From Bog-113 sp965226755 (GTDB lineage: Bacteria > Acidobacteriota > Terriglobia > Bryobacterales > Bryobacteraceae), in the NCBI GenBank assembly GCA_965226755.1, contig CBDDDT010000005.1:248001-312000 (forward strand): a stretch of DNA of 64,000 bases, read 5' to 3'. Of this stretch, positions 27,709 through 36,389 are shown one piece after another (the stretch's first letter is position 1; every line of letters begins with the position of its first letter). The notes under the pieces are model-generated. The model did not search any database. It saw only the letters and a program-made list of their open reading frames with translations, and was not told the DNA's origin. Both the position numbers and the translations under genes were made by a program.

Positions 27709-28481
27709 TTGATCACGCCGCGCTCGGAAGAGGCGATAAAGGCGAGAAGCTCTTCCACTTCGGGCGTAAGCGAAACTTCGTCGCGAATGCGCGCGATGGC
27801 TTGCGTGGTGTTGAGGCCGGAACGGGTGAGCAGGCGGAAGGCGGTTTGGAGGCTTTCGATGGCGCCCGTCTCGAATCCGCGCCGCTCCAGTCCAATGCGG
27901 TTCGCGCCAAAGACGCGGGCTTCGCGCTCGGTGACCGTATTGGAAAACGGCAGCACGTCCCGCGTGATCACGCTATAGCCGCCCACGATAGCTTGGCGGC
28001 CGATGCGGCAAAACTGGTGTACTCCGGTGGATGCGCCGATCACGGCCCAATCGCCCACGGTGACGTGCCCGGCGAACGTCACCGCGTTGGCCAGCACGCA
28101 ATGGCTCCCCACCGTGACGTCGTGGGCCACGTGGACATAGGCCATCAGGAGATTATCATCGCCGAGAGTGGTCTTGAGACCTCCGGCCTCCGTGCCGCGA
28201 TGGATGGTGACAAACTCGCGAATGCGATTGCGGTCGCCAATGTGAGTCTCCGCGCGTTCACCCCGGTACTTGAGATCCTGCCCGGCGACGCCGACGGTGG
28301 AGTAGGGGTAAAATTCGTTGTCTTCGCCGATCCACGCGGGCCCTTCGCAGAACACATGCGCCAGCATGCGCGTGCGGGCGCCAATGCGCACTTCGGGCCC
28401 GATGATGCAGTAAGGCCCGATGCCGGCTTCCGGGTGAACGTCCGCCGCGGCATCGACGAGAGCCGTGGGATGAACGGGCAT
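27705..28481 (-). CDS. lpxA: UDP-N-acetylglucosamine acyltransferase LpxA
   Basis: 258 residues. It transfers a 3-hydroxyacyl chain from acyl carrier protein to UDP-GlcNAc, the first step of lipid A synthesis. The hexapeptide-repeat left-handed helix is evident throughout, and the catalytic histidine is His120 in VHVAHDVTVG (His125 in E. coli). GVHQFCRIGRQAIVGG and the C-terminal helices are present. The ATG directly follows the fabZ stop codon, and the stop overlaps the lpxI start (ATGA). This presence marks the organism as making lipid A. Confidence 0.95.
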   Translation of the reverse strand: MPVHPTALVDAAADVHPEAGIGPYCIIGPEVRIGARTRMLAHVFCEGPAWIGEDNEFYPYSTVGVAGQDLKYRGERAETHIGDRNRIREFVTIHRGTEAGGLKTTLGDDNLLMAYVHVAHDVTVGSHCVLANAVTFAGHVTVGDWAVIGASTGVHQFCRIGRQAIVGGYSVITRDVLPFSNTVTEREARVFGANRIGLERRGFETGAIESLQTAFRLLTRSGLNTTQAIARIRDEVSLTPEVEELLAFIASSERGVIK

Positions 28482-28967
28482 CTACAGCGCCGGCACTGGC
28501 GATGCCTGCTCCGCGGGCTTGGACGGCTCTTCCGCTTTGTCCTGAAGGGTGCAGATCAGTTCGGCTTCGGCGGCCAGGTGTCCGTCGACGGTGGCGCGAG
28601 CGGCGATCTTCGCGACCGACACCTTGTTCTTGATGATGGTCACTTCCAGGCGAAGTTGATCGCCCGGCACCACCGGCCGCCGAAACTTGGCGCGTTCCAC
28701 GGAAGCCAGGAACACCAGTTTCTTTTCGCGGTCGGGGATCTGGCCGAGGATGAGCACGCCGGCCGTCTGGGCCATCGCTTCGATGATCAGGACGCCGGGC
28801 ATCACCGGAAACTCGGGAAAGTGGCCCCCGAAAAACGGCTCGTTTACGGTGACGTTCTTGATGCCGATGATATGTTCGCGATCCATTTCGAGAATGCGAT
28901 CGACCAGCAGCATCGGGTAGCGATGCGGCAGCAATTGCCGGATCGCATTGATGTCCAGAGTTGGCAT
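28482..28967 (-). CDS. fabZ: 3-hydroxyacyl-ACP dehydratase FabZ
   Basis: 161 residues, hot-dog fold, cytoplasmic. It dehydrates 3-hydroxyacyl-ACP and competes with LpxA for the same substrate, which is why the two are often together. LLPHRYPMLLVDR, GGHFPEFPVMPG (catalytic His49) and IIEAMAQTAG (Glu63) are visible. The last 15-20 residues form a Pro/Ala/Glu tail longer than in E. coli FabZ. It is the first gene of the operon. A TATAAT on the minus strand (28987-28982) lies 14 bases before its ATG. Confidence 0.95.
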   Translation of the reverse strand: MPTLDINAIRQLLPHRYPMLLVDRILEMDREHIIGIKNVTVNEPFFGGHFPEFPVMPGVLIIEAMAQTAGVLILGQIPDREKKLVFLASVERAKFRRPVVPGDQLRLEVTIIKNKVSVAKIAARATVDGHLAAEAELICTLQDKAEEPSKPAEQASPVPAL

Positions 28968-28980
28968 TAGAGGAACCCGT

Positions 28981-28989
28981 TATTATACA
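28981..28989. promoter_or_regulatory. Overlapping divergent -10 elements between fabZ and the M20 peptidase
   Basis: The string TATTATACA reads TATAAT on the minus strand (towards fabZ, 14 bases before its ATG) and TATACA on the plus strand (towards the peptidase, 6 bases before its ATG at 28996). The whole gap between the two genes is 28 bases, so the two promoters, if both real, share bases and cannot be occupied at once. Confidence 0.4.
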
Positions 28990-28995
28990 ACCCGG

Positions 28996-30165
28996 ATGTT
29001 GATTTCCTGGAAACGGATCCCGGTGCTCCCTTGGGCGCGGACGCATCAGCGCGAGACCGTGGCGCTGATTCGCGAGATGGTCGAAATCGAATCTCCCAGC
29101 GATGCGCCCGCGGCGCTGGAGCGGTTCGCGGAATGGTTCGCCGATCGCGCGGCCGGGCAATTTGGCGCGGCGGTGAAAAAGGCCCGCGGCGGCCACCTGC
29201 TTTGCGAGTTCGCGTTCGGAACTCGCCCGCCCGCGGACGGTCGCATTCTCGTCTTGGGCCACTACGATACGGTATGGCCGCTCGGCACGCTGGCCGGAAT
29301 GCCCTTTCGGGAGGCAGACGGACGCTTGTGGGGACCCGGCGTCCTCGACATGAAAGCCGGCGTTGCGATGTTCCTGATGGCCATGCGGGCGCTCCGGGAA
29401 CTGGCGCCGCCCGCACGGGCGCGCGTGCTCCTGCAATTGAATGCGGATGAAGAAACCGGCAGCCGGGATTCGCGGGCATTGACCGAGAAGAACGCGCGAG
29501 CCAGCCGGGCCGTGCTGGTCTTGGAGCCCGGCACAGGATTGGAAGGCAAATTGAAAACCGCCCGCAAGGGCGTCGGCGCGTACACGCTGCGGGTGAAAGG
29601 GCGCGCCGCGCATGCCGGAGTGGATTTCTCCGCGGGGGCGAGCGCGATTCTGGAGCTGTCGCGCCAACTCCTCAAGATCGCGGAGTTCACGGATCCTGGC
29701 CGCGGCGTCACCGTGAATCCCGGCGTCATCGCCGGCGGCACCCGGTCCAACGTGGTCGCGGCGGAGGCGCATGCCCAGGTGGATATCCGGGTCGCCAAGC
29801 TCCGCGACGCCGCCGCGCTCGACCGCAAATTTCGTGCTCTGAAGCCGGTTGACCCGCGTTGCACCCTTTCCCTGGAAGGCGGGTTGAACCGTCCGCCGAT
29901 GGAACGCACGAGCGGCGTGGCGAACTTGTTTCGAACCGCGCGCGCTCTCGCTGGCCAGCTCGGCGTGGTGATCGAAGAATCAGCCACCGGCGGCGGATCG
30001 GACGGGAATTTCACGGCTGCCCTCGGCGTGCCCACGTTGGATGGGCTGGGCGCCGTCGGGGAAGGCGCTCATGCGCGGAATGAGAGCTTGCTGGCGGACC
30101 GGCTCGCCGACCGCACGGCGCTGCTGGCGATGGTCGTGGGAGAACTGACTGCCGCGGCGCGATGA
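28996..30165 (+). CDS. M20 family metallopeptidase (carboxypeptidase G2-like)
   Basis: 389 residues from ATG 28996; a start at 28948 would run into fabZ. The two-zinc ligands of the family are present: His89 in LGHYDTVWP, bridging Asp118 in GPGVLDMKAG, the catalytic/ligand pair Glu152-Glu153 in ADEETGS, Glu177 in VLEPG, and His359 in GEGAHARNE. The dimerisation (lid) domain sits in the middle (about 185-295). Such enzymes cleave C-terminal glutamate or aminoacyl amides. There is no signal peptide. A TATACA element 6 bases upstream suggests a leaderless mRNA. Confidence 0.87.
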   Translation: MLISWKRIPVLPWARTHQRETVALIREMVEIESPSDAPAALERFAEWFADRAAGQFGAAVKKARGGHLLCEFAFGTRPPADGRILVLGHYDTVWPLGTLAGMPFREADGRLWGPGVLDMKAGVAMFLMAMRALRELAPPARARVLLQLNADEETGSRDSRALTEKNARASRAVLVLEPGTGLEGKLKTARKGVGAYTLRVKGRAAHAGVDFSAGASAILELSRQLLKIAEFTDPGRGVTVNPGVIAGGTRSNVVAAEAHAQVDIRVAKLRDAAALDRKFRALKPVDPRCTLSLEGGLNRPPMERTSGVANLFRTARALAGQLGVVIEESATGGGSDGNFTAALGVPTLDGLGAVGEGAHARNESLLADRLADRTALLAMVVGELTAAAR

Positions 30166-30265
30166 GGCCGCCGATGCCAGAAAAGATCGTGGTGGTTCGT
30201 CGCGAAAGTTCGCGAAGTGTTGAAGCAACGGGCTTAGAGATTCCCCCCCACGCTATATTGCATTC

Positions 30266-32626
30266 TTGAAGACACGTGGGCTGGTTTTCGCGAGCGTTCT
30301 GGTTTCCGCGGGGCCGCTGATCTTGGAAGCCGCGCCGCCGACGCCGGAGAGTTACTTCGGACACCCCATCGGGGCGGATCGGCAGCTCTTGGACTGGAAC
30401 AAGGTCACCGCCTATTTCACGCGTTTGGCGGGATCGAGCGACAAGATCCGGGTGAGTGAGTTCGGACGCACGGCGGAGGGTCGGCCGATGATCGTGGCGA
30501 CGATCGCCGCTCCTGAAACGCTGCGAAGCCTCGATCGTTATCTCGACATTCAGCGCCGTCTGGCCGACCCCCGCCTGACTTCGCCGGCGCAGGCCGAACC
30601 TTTGTTTGCGGCTGGAAAAAACGTCGTCCTGATCACCTGTTCGATCCACGCGAGCGAAGTGGCTTCCACCCACACGGCCGTGGAATACGCGTGGCGGCTG
30701 ATTACGGGAAACACTCCCCACGCCGCCGACATTCTCAGGAATGACATCGTGCTGCTGGCGCCGTCAATCAATCCCGACGGAGTGGATATTGTGACCCGCT
30801 GGTACCGGCGAACGCTCGGAACTTCCTGGGAAGGCACGAGTCCGCCGGAGTTGTGGCACAAGTATGTGGGTCACGATAATAACCGCGACTGGTACATCTT
30901 TTCGCAGCCGGAGACGCGCGCGGTGATCAGCCAGCTTCAGAACGTCTGGCATCCCGAAATCGTTTACGACGTCCATCAGCAGGGCGCATTTGGAGCGCGC
31001 CTCTTCGTGCCGCCCTGGCTGGATCCGATAGAACCGAACGTGGACGCGATCGTCGCGCAAGAGATGAACATGATGGGCGCGTCCATGGCTTCAGATCTGA
31101 CGGCGGCCGGCTTCAAGGGCATCTCGATCAATTCGACGTATGATTTCTGGACGCCGGCGCGGGCTTACCAGGCGTTTCATGGAGGTCTGCGCATTCTCAC
31201 GGAGTCGGCGAGCGCGCGGCTGGCTTCGCCGATCGAGGTGGGCTTTGATCAACTCGATAAACAAATGCCCGGCTACAACGCGCAGGAGCGGAGCTGGAAT
31301 TTTCTGGAGCCTTGGGCAGGCGGCAAGTGGACGCTGCGCGACATTATCGATTATCAGGAAGCGGCTTTCGATTCGTGCTTATATCAGGCTGCGATTCACC
31401 GGGAACAGATGCTCAGAAGCTTCTACCGCATCGCGCAGCGGGCGATCGGGAGAACTGAGCCGGCCGCCTTTCTCATCCCGGCCCGCCAGCGCGATCCGGG
31501 CGCGACCCGCCGGTTGCTCGAAACCTTGAGCTTCGGAGACGTTGAGATTCGTCGCGCAAGCGATGGCGGCCATGTGATCCCGATGCAGCAGCCTTACGGG
31601 AGTTGGGCCAAGGCTCTGCTCGAAGCGCAGCACTATCCGGATCTGCGCGAATCCCCGGGCGGGCCGCCGCGAAAACCCTACGACGTCACGGCGCATACGC
31701 TGCCGCTGCTGTTCGGCGTCGATGTTCGCCAGATCTCGTCGCCAGCCGAAATGGGGACGCTGGAGCGTTTTCGTTTGTTCTCGCCGAGCCCTCGTTCCTT
31801 TGCGGCGTCCGACACCGACGCCTGGAGCACCATCAATCAGATCTGGGCGGCCGGCGGCCAAGTGTGGCGCAACCTGACCACGGGAGACTTCGCGCCAGCG
31901 AACGCGGGCGCGGGTTGGTCTCTGATTGCACGGCCGCGGATCGGGCTCTACCGCAGCTGGGAACCCAGCATGGACGAGGGCTGGACGCGCTGGCTGCTGG
32001 AGCAGTTCGGCTTTGCGTACGCCCGCGTCACCAACGAAGATTTGCAGCGCGGTGACCTGAAGCGGCGCTTCGACGTTTTGATCTTCCCCGATCAACCTGC
32101 CTCCGAGTTGACGCACGGATTTCCGAAGGGCGGCATGCCGGAAGCTTATGTGGGAGGCATCGGGGATCGCGGCGCGGCGGCATTGAAGAGCTTCGCGTTC
32201 GCGGGCGGAACTTTGCTCTTCCTGAACCGATCGACCAGTTATGCATCCGGTGAGCTCGGCGTGCCCGCGAAGAACGTGGTGGCCCAGCTTCCCGATACGG
32301 AATTTTACTCGCCCGGCTCGCTGCTGAACGTGGATGTGGTCCCGGGAAGTCCTCTGACGCTCGGATTGCCGCGCCGGATCGCCGTCTGGTCCGAGCAGAG
32401 CCCCGCGTGGGACGCCAGCCCCGAGACGGTCTTGCGTTATCCGGCGGCCGATCTGCTCGCTTCCGGCTGGCTGCTGGGAGAAGAAGCGTTAGCTCGCCGT
32501 GCGGCCCTGGTGGATGCGAAGGTCGGGCGCGGTCATGTCATTCTCTTCGGCATGCGCCCGCAGTATCGCGCCCAGAGTTACCAGACATTCAAACTGTTTT
32601 TCAACGCGCTTCTCTACCACGACTGA
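30266..32626 (+). CDS. Exported M14 zinc carboxypeptidase with long C-terminal region
   Basis: 786 residues. A TTG start gives a signal peptide (LVFASVLVSAGPLILEAAPP). The M14 domain (about 40-340) has zinc ligands His128 and Glu131 (SIHASE) and His237 (YDVHQQG), with catalytic Glu310 in ILTESAS. The remaining 450 residues are unlike classical carboxypeptidases and include a glutamine-amidotransferase-like Rossmann stretch around 590-680 (FDVLIFPDQPAS, GGTLLFLNR). The layout fits the large periplasmic M14 peptidases of soil bacteria. TATATT at 30254-30259 lies 6 bases before the TTG; no ribosome binding site is seen, so the start is not certain. Oligopeptidase B follows 2 bases after the stop. 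Confidence 0.82.
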   Translation: MKTRGLVFASVLVSAGPLILEAAPPTPESYFGHPIGADRQLLDWNKVTAYFTRLAGSSDKIRVSEFGRTAEGRPMIVATIAAPETLRSLDRYLDIQRRLADPRLTSPAQAEPLFAAGKNVVLITCSIHASEVASTHTAVEYAWRLITGNTPHAADILRNDIVLLAPSINPDGVDIVTRWYRRTLGTSWEGTSPPELWHKYVGHDNNRDWYIFSQPETRAVISQLQNVWHPEIVYDVHQQGAFGARLFVPPWLDPIEPNVDAIVAQEMNMMGASMASDLTAAGFKGISINSTYDFWTPARAYQAFHGGLRILTESASARLASPIEVGFDQLDKQMPGYNAQERSWNFLEPWAGGKWTLRDIIDYQEAAFDSCLYQAAIHREQMLRSFYRIAQRAIGRTEPAAFLIPARQRDPGATRRLLETLSFGDVEIRRASDGGHVIPMQQPYGSWAKALLEAQHYPDLRESPGGPPRKPYDVTAHTLPLLFGVDVRQISSPAEMGTLERFRLFSPSPRSFAASDTDAWSTINQIWAAGGQVWRNLTTGDFAPANAGAGWSLIARPRIGLYRSWEPSMDEGWTRWLLEQFGFAYARVTNEDLQRGDLKRRFDVLIFPDQPASELTHGFPKGGMPEAYVGGIGDRGAAALKSFAFAGGTLLFLNRSTSYASGELGVPAKNVVAQLPDTEFYSPGSLLNVDVVPGSPLTLGLPRRIAVWSEQSPAWDASPETVLRYPAADLLASGWLLGEEALARRAALVDAKVGRGHVILFGMRPQYRAQSYQTFKLFFNALLYHD

Positions 32627-32628
32627 TC

Positions 32629-34683
32629 ATGCAGACTTTGCAGCCACCGACCGCACAACAGATCCCGAAAGAACTCAACACTCACGGCGACTTACGCATC
32701 GACCCTTACTTCTGGATGCGGGATCGATCCGATCCCGCCACGATCGCTTATCTCGAGGCCGAGAATGCCTACACCCAGGCGATCATGAAGCCGCTCGAGC
32801 CATTGGTCACCCAGATCTATGACGAGATTCTCAGCCGCATCCGGCAGACCGATCTGACCGTTCCCGTCAAAGACGGCGAGTACTTCTACTACCTGCGGAC
32901 CGAAGAAGGCCGGCAATATCCGATCTGGTGCCGGAAGAAAGGGTCGACGGAAGCTCCCGAAGAAATTCTGCTGGACGCCAACGTCCTCGCCGAAGGCCAC
33001 GAGTATTTCTCCCTGGGCGGCATGGACGTGTCCGACGATCACAACCTTCTCCTCTATTCGGTCGACAACGACGGTTCGGAACGATTCACCGTGCACGTGA
33101 AGGATCTTCGCACCGGCGAATTGCTGGCCGATACGATTCCGTTAACCAGCGCGGGTCTGACCTGGGCCGGCGATAACCGGACGTTCTTCTATACGACGTT
33201 CGACGAGACGCGCCGCCCGGAAAAGGTGCATCGGCACGTTCTGGGCGCCGATCCGCTTCAGGACGCGGTGGTGTTTCATGAGCGCGATACGCAGTTTGGA
33301 TTCGAAGTGCATCGTACGCGCAGCCGCCAGTATTTGCTGATCACATCGGAGAACGCCAGCAAGACTTCCGAAGTGCATTATCTGGATGCATACCAGCCAG
33401 ACGGCGAGTTCCGCTTGATGGAGCCCCGCAACCCGGGCGTGGAATATTACGCGGAACACCAGGCCGGCCGGTTCCTGATTCGGACCAACGATGAAGGCGC
33501 GACCGATTTCAAACTGATGGCCGCCCCCGTTGAAGATCCGTCGCGCGAGAACTGGACCGTGGTGGTTCCGGAGCGGCCGCATATCGGGCTGGACGCCGTT
33601 GACGCCTTCGAGAACTTCCTCGTGCTGCAAACACGGGAGGAGGGATTGCCTCGTCTGGAAGTACGCAACATGCGGACGGGCGCGAATCAGTATGTCGAGT
33701 TCCCCGAGCCGGCTTACACCGTGCATCTCGACGCCAACCGCGAGTACAAGACGGAGTGGCTCCGTTTCGTGTACACCTCCCTCATCACTCCGCCTTCCGT
33801 TTATGACTTCAACATGGCGACGCAACAGCGCGAACTGAAGAAGCAGGTGGAAGTGCTGGGCGGATACGACTCTTCGCAATATGAGAGCGAACGGGTTTAC
33901 GCTCCCGCTTCGGACGGCAAGCTGGTTCCTGTTTCTTTGGTGAAGAAGAAGGGCCTGCCGAACGACGGAAAGAACCCGCTGCTGCTTTATGCGTACGGCT
34001 CCTACGGCATCAACAGCGATCCGGCCTTTTCGCACTCCGCGCTGAGCCTTCTAGACCGTGGGTTCACCTGGGCCATCGCGCACATCCGCGGCGGCTCGGA
34101 ATATGGGCGCCGTTGGTTTGAAGACGGCCGGATGATGCGGAAGCGAAATACGTTTACCGACTTCATCGCCTGCGCCGAACACCTGATCGGGGCCGGATAC
34201 ACCTCGCCTGACAAAGTGGCCGCGATGGGCGGCAGCGCGGGCGGTTTGTTGATGGGAGCAATCGCCAACATGCGCCCCGATCTGTTTCACACGCTGGTGG
34301 CGCGCGTTCCTTTCGTCGACGTGGTGACGACGATGCTCGACGCCTCCATTCCCCTGACGACCGGCGAGTACGACCAATGGGGAAATCCGGAAGAGAAGCT
34401 CTACTACGACTACATGAAGTCGTATTCGCCTTACGACAATGTCGAACGCAAAAGTTACCCTAACATTCTGATCACGACCGGACTGAACGATCCGAGGGTC
34501 GCATTCTGGGAGCCCGCCAAGTGGGCCGCCAAGTTGCGGGCCATGAAAACAGACCATAATCTTCTGTTGCTCAAGACGGATATGGGCGCCGGGCACGGCG
34601 GCGCATCCGGCCGGTATGAGCGCTTTAAGGAGACCGCGCTGATCTACGCGTTCATTCTGCATACAATGGGCATCGAGGATTGA
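32629..34683 (+). CDS. ptrB: Oligopeptidase B (S9A serine peptidase)
   Basis: 684 residues from ATG 32629, two bases after the M14 stop codon. An N-terminal beta-propeller (about 75-400) caps an alpha/beta-hydrolase domain. The triad is Ser536 in GGSAGG, Asp621 in TGLNDPRV and His656 in GAGHGG, nearly the same positions as in E. coli PtrB, and long runs such as VPFVDVVTTMLD and SIPLTTGE match it. It cleaves short peptides after Arg or Lys, usually in the cytoplasm; no signal peptide is seen. Together with the M14 and M20 genes it makes a peptide-degrading cluster. Confidence 0.93.
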   Translation: MQTLQPPTAQQIPKELNTHGDLRIDPYFWMRDRSDPATIAYLEAENAYTQAIMKPLEPLVTQIYDEILSRIRQTDLTVPVKDGEYFYYLRTEEGRQYPIWCRKKGSTEAPEEILLDANVLAEGHEYFSLGGMDVSDDHNLLLYSVDNDGSERFTVHVKDLRTGELLADTIPLTSAGLTWAGDNRTFFYTTFDETRRPEKVHRHVLGADPLQDAVVFHERDTQFGFEVHRTRSRQYLLITSENASKTSEVHYLDAYQPDGEFRLMEPRNPGVEYYAEHQAGRFLIRTNDEGATDFKLMAAPVEDPSRENWTVVVPERPHIGLDAVDAFENFLVLQTREEGLPRLEVRNMRTGANQYVEFPEPAYTVHLDANREYKTEWLRFVYTSLITPPSVYDFNMATQQRELKKQVEVLGGYDSSQYESERVYAPASDGKLVPVSLVKKKGLPNDGKNPLLLYAYGSYGINSDPAFSHSALSLLDRGFTWAIAHIRGGSEYGRRWFEDGRMMRKRNTFTDFIACAEHLIGAGYTSPDKVAAMGGSAGGLLMGAIANMRPDLFHTLVARVPFVDVVTTMLDASIPLTTGEYDQWGNPEEKLYYDYMKSYSPYDNVERKSYPNILITTGLNDPRVAFWEPAKWAAKLRAMKTDHNLLLLKTDMGAGHGGASGRYERFKETALIYAFILHTMGIED

Positions 34684-34687
34684 AGGC

Positions 34688-35131
34688 ATGGCCATGAGCT
34701 ACCACTCGATTACGCCGTATTTGATTGTTCGGGGCGCTGCCCGCGCGATCGACTTTTATAAGGAGGCTTTCGGCGCCGTCGAGATCTACCGGCTGGGCGG
34801 CGCGGCGGAGAAGATCGGCCACGCGGAATTGCGCATCGGCGATTCCGTGCTGATGCTGGCCGATGAGCATCCCGAGATGGGCCACCGCGGACCCGAGGCC
34901 TATGGCGGATCGCCGGTGAGCCTTCTGCTTTATGTGAACGATGTGGACGCGGTTTTTGCGCGCGCGATTGCGGCGGGCGCGAAGCCCGAGAGACCTGTAC
35001 AGGATCAGTTCTACGGCGACCGCACCGGCACTTTGATGGATCCGTTCGGCCACCGCTGGTCGATTGCGACCCACAAGGAAGATGTCGCGCCGGAAGAGAT
35101 GGAACGGCGCATGAGCGCGGGCGGGCAGTAA
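34688..35131 (+). CDS. VOC family (glyoxalase/PhnB-like) protein
   Basis: 147 residues. The two beta-alpha-beta-beta-beta halves of the vicinal-oxygen-chelate fold are clear: ITPYLIVRGAARAIDFYKEAFGA, HAELRIGDSVLMLADEHPE and YGDRTGTLMDPFGHRWSIATH. The PhnB-like subgroup often lacks tested enzyme activity, and candidates include dioxygenases, bleomycin-type resistance and isomerases. It lies 4 bases after ptrB and is probably cotranscribed, without an obvious functional link. Confidence 0.85.
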   Translation: MAMSYHSITPYLIVRGAARAIDFYKEAFGAVEIYRLGGAAEKIGHAELRIGDSVLMLADEHPEMGHRGPEAYGGSPVSLLLYVNDVDAVFARAIAAGAKPERPVQDQFYGDRTGTLMDPFGHRWSIATHKEDVAPEEMERRMSAGGQ

Positions 35132-35169
35132 ATTCCCCCGCCCGTTCATCTGATAAACTCAGAGATTCG

Positions 35170-35244
35170 ATGAACCGCGGCTGCGTTCACTTTATCGGGG
35201 GGTCCTGGCGCCCACATCCGTCGGCCCGAGTGGTGTTTGCCTGA
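35170..35244 (+). CDS. Candidate leader peptide before aroF
   Basis: A 24-codon frame (ATG 35170, TGA 35242-35244) encodes MNRGCVHFIGGSWRPHPSAR followed by VVFA. It contains one Trp and two Phe codons. It ends 26 bases before an intrinsic terminator that precedes aroF. Bases 35228-35233 near its 3' end (GAGTGG) can pair with the 5' arm of that terminator (CCACTC), as an antiterminator would. No strong Shine-Dalgarno is visible, so translation is unproven. Confidence 0.3.
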   Translation: MNRGCVHFIGGSWRPHPSARVVFA

Positions 35245-35270
35245 TTCGAACCAGGTAAGGGGATCCAGCA

Positions 35271-35310
35271 AAAGGCCCACTCTCCGGCGAGAGCGGGCCT
35301 TTCGTTTTTT
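35271..35310 (+). terminator. Intrinsic terminator/attenuator hairpin upstream of aroF
   Basis: AAAGGCCC (35271-35278) pairs with GGGCCTTT (35295-35302), and CTCTC with GAGAG around a CGGC loop, with one A/C mismatch. A run of six T follows at 35305-35310. It ends 17 bases before the aroF ATG, so any transcript reaching aroF from upstream must pass it. Either it ends the VOC/ptrB transcript, with an aroF promoter hidden in the gap, or it attenuates aroF. Confidence 0.75.
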
Positions 35311-35327
35311 AGGAAGGAACAGAACGA

Positions 35328-36371
35328 ATGATTATCTCGATGCGGCCACACGCCACGAAAGAAGAAATTGACCATGTCTGCGATCGGATCGTGAATGACT
35401 TCGGGTATAAGGTTCACTCGATCGTTGGCGAGGAGCGCGTGGTCATCGGCGTGGTGGGGGTCGGAGACGTGACCCAGTGCCTGGAATCGCTTGAAGCGAC
35501 GCCTGGCGTCGAGAAGGCGGTGCGCATCTCGGCCCCGTTCAAATTCGTGAGCAGGGAGTTCCGCAAAGAACGCTCCGCCATCAAGGCTCGCAATGTGGAG
35601 ATCGGAGGCGACGACTTCGTCGTCATGGCCGGACCGTGTTCGGTGGAATCCGAGCGGCAGATCATGCAGACCGCCGAAGCGGTGGCCGCCGCCGGAGCGA
35701 AGGTGCTGCGCGGCGGAGCTTTCAAGCCTCGCACTTCCCCCTATGATTTCCAGGGCATGGAAGGCGAAGGACTCAAACTGCTGGCCAAGGCGCGCGACGC
35801 TGCGGGTCTGGCGATTATCACCGAAGTGATGAGCGACCACGATGTGAATCTTGTGGCTGACTACGCCGATATCATGCAGGTGGGCGCGCGAAACATGCAG
35901 AACTTCGCGCTGCTGAAATCTCTCGGACGGTGCGGGCGTCCTATTCTGCTGAAGCGCGGGCTGAGCGCGACCATAAAGGAGCTGCTGATGTCGGCCGAAT
36001 ACATCGTGGCCCACGGCAACCCGAATGTAATCCTCTGCGAGCGCGGCATTCGAACCTTTGAGACAGCCACGCGGAACACCTGCGATATCACCGCTGTCCC
36101 TGTCCTGAACGAGATGACGCATCTGCCCGTGATTCTGGATCCAAGCCACGCAACCGGAAAGCGCAGTCTGGTGCCGGCTCTGTGCCGGGCCGGCGTCGCG
36201 ATCGGCGCCGACGGGCTGATCGTCGAGGTGCACCCGAATCCGGAAAAGGCGGTCAGCGATGGCGCGCAATCTTTGACCTTCGAACAGTTCCGGCTGACCA
36301 TGCGCGAATTGCAGCCTTACATCCAGCTCTGGAAAGAGAGCCGGGTGAGCGAAGGATCGCTGGTCGCGTAG
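35328..36371 (+). CDS. aroF: 3-deoxy-7-phosphoheptulonate synthase (DAHP synthase, type I-beta)
   Basis: 347 residues. It condenses phosphoenolpyruvate with erythrose 4-phosphate, the entry to aromatic amino acid synthesis. An N-terminal ferredoxin-like (ACT-like) regulatory domain (about 1-75) precedes the barrel, the Thermotoga/Bacillus-type layout whose enzymes are feedback-inhibited through that domain. Active-site marks are VMAGPCSVES (metal Cys), GGAFKPRTSPYDFQG, QVGARNMQNF, LLKRG and DPSHATGKR. AGGAAGG precedes ATG 35328. A terminator hairpin and a possible leader peptide sit directly upstream. Confidence 0.94.
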   Translation: MIISMRPHATKEEIDHVCDRIVNDFGYKVHSIVGEERVVIGVVGVGDVTQCLESLEATPGVEKAVRISAPFKFVSREFRKERSAIKARNVEIGGDDFVVMAGPCSVESERQIMQTAEAVAAAGAKVLRGGAFKPRTSPYDFQGMEGEGLKLLAKARDAAGLAIITEVMSDHDVNLVADYADIMQVGARNMQNFALLKSLGRCGRPILLKRGLSATIKELLMSAEYIVAHGNPNVILCERGIRTFETATRNTCDITAVPVLNEMTHLPVILDPSHATGKRSLVPALCRAGVAIGADGLIVEVHPNPEKAVSDGAQSLTFEQFRLTMRELQPYIQLWKESRVSEGSLVA

Positions 36372-36389
36372 TCTCGCGAATCGCGCCGC

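Noticed and set aside
28258..29772. 504-codon minus-strand open frame
   Set aside because: It runs out of frame through lpxA and fabZ and antisense to the M20 gene; all three have clear family motifs.
30220..30259. Complete sigma-70 promoter for the M14 gene (TTGAAG plus TATATT)
   Set aside because: The spacing is 28 bases, too long; only the -10-like hexamer is kept as a note.
35242..35257. CCTGATTCGAACCAGG looks like a tRNA T-arm or part of an SRP RNA
   Set aside because: The stem cannot form five pairs around TTCGAAC on either strand, no acceptor or anticodon arms fit, and the GGAAGGAAGCAGCC core of SRP RNA is absent.
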